Shown: positions 59,883 to 64,000 of the stretch, one piece after another
Layout of the letters: every line of letters starts with the position of its first letter
Numbering within the stretch: position 1 is the stretch's first letter
Origin: Anagrus nilaparvatae
Taxonomy: Eukaryota; Arthropoda; Insecta; Hymenoptera; Mymaridae
Assembly: GCA_022575985.1 (NCBI GenBank)
Contig: JAKSXM010000231.1
Coordinates: 9,302,501-9,366,500, forward strand
Length of the DNA stretch: 64,000 nt
Direction of reading: 5' to 3'
Position numbers and translations under genes: made by a program
The notes under the pieces: generated by a model
What the model saw: only the letters and a program-made list of their open reading frames with translations
The model's database searches: none
Told to the model about the DNA's origin: nothing

Positions 59883-59957
59883 ATGAACGAAATTCAACAG
59901 ACTATTTTCAAAGATGATTATTGGATCAGTGATATGGACGATGTTGATTCTTTCCAG
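59883..59957 (+). CDS. cnc: Alternative first coding exon of a short cnc isoform
   Basis: ATG at 59883 opens 25 codons (MNEIQQTIFKDDYWISDMDD then VDSFQ) and meets a strong donor (CAG then GTAACC) exactly in phase 0. The last long-isoform exon (to 58020) also ends in phase 0, so both can be spliced to the same downstream exon, which carries the CNC-bZIP part outside the window. The peptide is acidic and aromatic, suggesting a small activation motif. A protein starting here would lack the DMG and ETGE Keap1 contacts. Fly cnc likewise makes short isoforms from internal promoters, with roles in head development, and this exon is the natural candidate for the counterpart. Evidence is structural; transcript data are not available to me. 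Confidence 0.7.
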
Positions 59958-62030
59958 GTAACCGAATATTACCTTACGTAACCGTACGTGTCAAAAAATT
60001 TTTTAAACACGCAAACTTACGCCCAAGGATTATTATTTTTTTTTTTTTTTTTTTTAAATTGTTTTTATGAATAATTCATTTTTTTTTTTTAATTTGTACT
60101 TGATAAAAAATTATTATTATTATAATTACGATTTATCTGTCAATGAATAAAAAAAACTTTTTTTATGCTTAGAGAAGAGAGAAGATGCAAAGAAACCTTG
60201 AAAATTTTTATTAATAATTTTTTTTTCTTCTCTCTTAAAAAAAAAAACGTACAATAAATTATTTTACTCTATGGTAAAAGTCAAGTGCAGCAGAGTCGTT
60301 AGTCTTTCGAAAAAGAAATAAACTAGCCTTTTCTTTCTTATTTATGCTCGTGATTTATCAAAATATTTTTTAAAATCGACTTTTTTTCATTTTTCTTATC
60401 TAATCTCGATTTTTTAGCAGTTAATTAAGTTTACCTGCTGCGATGATTACTCTGAATTCGACTACTGTTTATTAATCTTTAATTGGCCATAAAAAAGGAT
60501 TTTTATAGAATTCAAAGAAAAAAAAAGATGATTAATAGCCGATGTAACGTAAACTATTATTTACATTAATGAAAACTTTTTGCTAATTACATTCAATCAA
60601 AGAGAGAACTCGGCATTCTGCAGGTGTTATGATTTATGTCATTTTTTACGGTACTTTTTAATGCTCTCGAAACCTAATAATTTCTTGCTGATGGACAATC
60701 ACCTTTTTTTTCTTTTTTCTAAATTGTTTTCTTCTCTCCCACACACACACACTTACGCGTAATGACAAAATAACGATTTCTGATGACAGAAAAACATTAA
60801 AGGTCAATTTAATAATGACTTTTCATTACGGAAGTTTTAAATGGAAAATTCGCCTAAAGCTGTTGAAATTATTAAAATGACGGTACAAAATAAAACTAAT
60901 CAAAAGAAAGTCGACGCGATTAATCATTTGTCATAATGTCAACCTGAATTATATTTTTTTAAAACGACTAGACGATTCGATATTTAATTATCTGGTATTA
61001 AAAAATTGTTATTTTTTTTCTTTTTTAATAGACCTTGATAAATAATAATAATAATAATAAATAGTCTATTATATCCTTCGGAGATTTTTTTTCGCGTGTA
61101 TGCGACATTTCCTAACACGCATTCGACTCATCACGAAAAATATATCAGAAAACTTTTTTACACCTACTTATTACTGTTTATTATGTAAGAAGAAAAAAAA
61201 GGCCAAGAAAATTGTGTACGCGACGGGTTGTCCCGCGTTGGAGAATTTATCAAGCCGAAATTGTCCATGACGAATTTAATAATATTTCTGTTTATATAAA
61301 ATTTGACCTTTTACGAGACGTTTGATTAATTTTCTCGGTAAATACCGTTGTTGAGACTTTTTTTATTTCCTGTCTCGCTTTCTTAACGATAGAAGAAAAA
61401 ACAAGAGACAATATTTTAATTTATCATGCTTCGACTGATATTTCTAACTGGCTGTTTTTTTTATTTATTGACAAGTTAAAGGTCAATGCTACTTGGCTGC
61501 ATATAAATCATAAAAATGATTCATGTGTCACATTAAATTTTTCACGGTTTCTCAAGAAATTTGTTATTTTATTTACAAGTTGACCACGTGAGAAGAAAAC
61601 AATTCTTTAATCAAAGCCTACTTAAAATCATAAAATTATAAATTATTGCACTTTAATAAAGAGTAAAAAGACTATTCTTCTTCTTCTTCTTCTTTTTCAA
61701 TTGATGCATGCATGCACAGATGCGCTCAAGCTGACAACCGCGAATCCCAGATTGTGCGGTATTTACTGATTGATGTCCAACATTATAACAACTACAAATT
61801 GCAAATAAATTATCATACGCGATATGCAGCTACTACCTAGGATTACGCTTTAAACTTTAATAACAGTTTTTCTATACTTTTCTTCTTAGAAACAATTTAT
61901 TTTTTATATTTATTCAATTTTCATGTTAACGGAGATTCGACGGAGATTCCAGGCCAACTGGACCAAAATTTTACTGCCGGTCAAAACCGATCAAAACCGA
62001 TCAATTTTTTTTTTCTGACTTTCCAGACCT
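59958..62030 (+). other. cnc: cnc intron downstream of the alternative first exon
   Basis: AT-rich with a poly-T run (about 60031-60054), an (AAT)n run (about 61039-61063) and a (TTC)n run (about 61676-61697). A more complex patch at 61090-61290 (TATGCGACATTTCCTAACACG, TACGCGACGGGTTGTCCCGCG) may be regulatory. No exon is supported. Confidence 0.55.
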
Positions 62031-62031
62031 A

Positions 62032-62544
62032 CACTGTAAAAAGTAACTTTCTTAGATTCACAAAAAAAATAGAATTTTTTCGAAAAATTAGTAAATTTTC
62101 GAAAATAATCGTAAATTTACGAAATTTAGTATACAGTAGAGCCTCTCATTAACGACCACCATTTAGACCAAAAATCAGCGGTCGCTATCGGGAGTGGTCT
62201 TTAGAGAGAGGTTCTTGTATATGTTAAATTATAGGGAATTGAAACAGACCGGTCGTTGGCGGTCTTTATGGGCAGGTGGTTGCTAGTTAGAGTGGTCTAC
62301 AAACAAATTATTAACGATTAACAACAAATTCGAAAATTCTTGATTTTTTCTTGTGAATTTACGAAAAAATTTGGAAATTAGCAAATATGTTTTGTAAATT
62401 TTAGAAAAAAAATTGTAAATTATCAATATTTCTCGTGAATTTACAAGAGAAAATCGGAAATACTCAAATTTTTAGTTAATATACTAAATTTAGTAAATTT
62501 ACGATTTTTTTTTTGTGAATCTAAGAAAGTTACTTTTTACAGTG
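62032..62544. mobile_element. TA-flanked MITE with CACTGTAAAAAGTAACTTTC ends
   Basis: The ends CACTGTAAAAAGTAACTTTC and GAAAGTTACTTTTTACAGTG are exact inverted copies extending into TTAGATTCACAAAAAAAA, each flanked by TA. The inner halves are rich in AAATTTACGAAAA words in inverted orientation (AATCGTAAATTTACGAAATT near 62107; ATTTACGATT near 62499). The middle is interrupted by a distinct segment at 62134-62302. No transposase frame is present. TA duplication and CACTG termini suggest a Tc1/mariner-type relation. Confidence 0.85.
62134..62302. mobile_element. Pogo/Tigger-like MITE nested in the preceding element
   Basis: CAGTAGAGCCTCTCATTAAC then GACCACC follows a TA. This is the typical terminus of pogo/Tigger elements (CAGTAGAACCTCxxTxAxCGACC). 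The right end (GGTGGTTGCTAGTTAGAGTG then GTCTAC) is a diverged mirror. Inside, GGTCGCTATCGGGAGTGGTC and CCGGTCGTTGGCGGTC are internal echoes of the same repeat. The base composition differs from the surrounding AT-rich host element, supporting a nested insertion. Confidence 0.55.
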
Positions 62545-63039
62545 TACCTATAGTTAAAAAATATCATAACATAACATTTTTCCAAACGGGCTTAAATAGT
62601 CAATTAGATTTTCGTTAAGAAAACTTATAAAAAGTGAAAATTAATTTCAAAAAAGAATGTTTTTCCATGTAAAAACAGTTCCTCTTTCAGTTTCTGAGGT
62701 CGGATTTTCGAAATTTTTAAGTTCTTCGCGTATTTCAAAGGTTTTTAGACTTTTCAAAACTGTACACACCAAAATGACAGCAGATTTCAAAAAATATTTA
62801 TTTAATGACTTTTTTAATAATGATTTTACTTTTTTAAATATACTACTATTTTGTTGGCCATCTGAGCAAAGTTCGGAAACCTTTAAAATATGTTACAAAC
62901 TTCTGAGAATATTCATAAATCATTATAGTCCCTTTCAAAATTATAAATTAGTCAAATTATGGAAGCCATATTTTGAAGCCATACTTTCGGTCAAAAATTT
63001 TGGAATTCTGACCGTAAAAGCTAAAACAACCCTTACGTA

Positions 63040-63141
63040 CACTGTAAAAATTCTTGTCCGGGTAACTATACTATTATAGGATAGTAAATTTACTGTCCAA
63101 ATAGTAATAGTATAATTACCTAGACAAGAAAATTTTTACAG
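63040..63141. mobile_element. Palindromic MITE, same family as 9923-10011
   Basis: CACTGTAAAAATTCTTGTCC then GGGTAACTATACTATTATAG on the left is mirrored by CTAGACAAGAAAATTTTTAC then AG on the right, around TAGTAAATTTACTGTCC. TA precedes the left end. An open frame (62657-63079) runs into it and ends in its left arm, which argues against that frame being a gene. Confidence 0.75.
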
Positions 63142-63231
63142 AGAAGAAAACATTTTTGTCTAAAATAAAATTTTAATTTTATCTGAGAATATGGAATAAA
63201 AAGGGGATTTCACTACATTAGATTTATGGGC

Positions 63232-63300
63232 AGTAGCGGATCCAGAAAAGTTTTAAAATGGGGTGGGGGTGGGTTATGCAATTAAAAAACCTCATTTGCT
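63232..63300. mobile_element. hAT-like transposon end
   Basis: CAGTAGCGGATCCAGAAAAG followed by a G-rich run (GGGGTGGGGGTGGGTTATG) is typical of hAT-type termini (CAGxGGCGGATCxAG). The other end was not found before the window's edge, and no transposase is visible, so the extent is unknown. Confidence 0.4.
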
Positions 63301-64000
63301 TTTAAACTCGCCCTGGGGTTAATTTTAATATTAAGGGCTAAAAAACTCGAATCCCTTTTTTAGATTTAATTAATTATTTTTCAAGAAAAATGCTTAAAAC
63401 TAACCAGACCATATCTTAGTTAAATATATATTATTTAAGAACAAAAAATTATTAGTATTGTTTAATTAATCTTTTTCCAGGTATTTTTATCAAAACCCCT
63501 GATGTTCCCTGACATTTCATAGATTAAATTAAAATCCACATTTTTTAGGCCCTGAAACAAAAGGATAACGTTATTTTTTCCAACTTTTTGTGCACATAAT
63601 TCTTTTTATATAAAATAGACCACTATAATTACGTATTTTTACAAAATAAAATCATGTGCAAATCATCTTTTTTCCCCGGAATCGAAAAAAAATAAGAAAA
63701 TTTTGAAGCATCACCAAAAAATGGTCAGAAAAACTAAAGTAGATGCCAAAAATCGAAATTTTGACCTTGTCAGCTCATGATTATGAGATTTTTTTTTCAG
63801 ATTTACTTTTGAAAAAAAGTGTTTCGAGTTTGGTATTAGCCTAGTTTTACTTGAACACAGTTGGCATGTAATGCCTCATAATTTTTCTTGATTTAATAAT
63901 AATTAATAATTTATGCGTAAATTGTTTAACAATCAAGTTTTATAAATATATACAAGTTTTAAAAACTACAAGACGGATGTCAATCAAATTACTACCTTGG
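63301..64000. other. AT-rich DNA to the window edge
   Basis: No supported exon or repeat. By gene structure it should still be cnc intron. The right end of the possible hAT-type element may lie here or outside. Confidence 0.4.

Noticed and set aside
62657..63079. 140-codon plus-strand open frame, one of the longest outside the retroelements
   Set aside because: The peptide is Phe/Lys/Leu-rich with no recognisable domain, the frame ends inside a MITE arm, and it has no splice or promoter context. It is best explained by a chance frame.

Overview
This window is strongly AT-rich eukaryotic nuclear DNA, almost certainly from an arthropod and most likely an insect. It has long introns, consensus GT..AG splice sites, many small inverted-repeat transposons, a Penelope-like element and a LINE. 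No bacterial-style gene organisation is visible. I cannot name the species. The only protein-coding host gene I can support is cap-n-collar (cnc), in the CncC isoform, which is the insect counterpart of vertebrate Nrf1/Nrf2. It lies on the + strand and runs left to right.

The gene. Four internal exons of the long isoform are clear. 30459-30623 encodes the DLG-type Keap1 contact, here DMG. 36438-36516 ends inside the ETGE Keap1 contact. 57414-57793 completes ETGE and encodes a Ser/Pro-rich segment and an acidic segment. 57856-58020 encodes a Lys/Glu-rich, then His/Pro-rich segment. The reading frame is continuous across the joins (phases 0, 0, 1, 0, 0). A separate coding start at 59883-59957 ends in the same phase 0 as the last long-isoform exon, so both can feed the same downstream exons. 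Those exons, with the CNC-bZIP DNA-binding region, are beyond the right edge. Two weaker exon candidates are given: a hydrophobic possible N-terminal exon at 11449-11533 and a possible untranslated alternative first exon at about 31222-31310. The likely logic is that upstream promoters make Keap1-regulated CncC, and the internal promoter near 59.7 kb makes a short form without the Keap1 motifs.

Region by region. 1-6000 is repeat territory: an inverted-repeat element (144-590), a 2.4-kb foldback-like element of 56-bp tandem units in opposite orientations (1472-3893), and a GATTCAGA-rich degenerate repeat (about 4880-5760). 6000-22600 is intron or upstream DNA with scattered MITEs, a large nested palindromic element (13621-15028) and the weak 11.4-kb exon. 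22600-28000 is a dense cluster of six inverted-repeat elements. 30.4-36.5 kb holds the two Keap1-contact exons. The 20.9-kb intron 36517-57413 contains GC-richer, possibly regulatory segments and, near its right side, a Penelope-like element with 183-bp terminal inverted repeats carrying hammerhead-like ribozyme cores, and a decayed LINE reverse transcriptase. 57.4-60 kb holds the transactivation exons and the alternative start. 60-64 kb is the next intron, with MITEs, one apparently nested.

Most open reading frames of 60-140 codons in the window are chance frames in AT-rich DNA and are omitted. Homology statements come from recognising family motifs by eye, not from a search.
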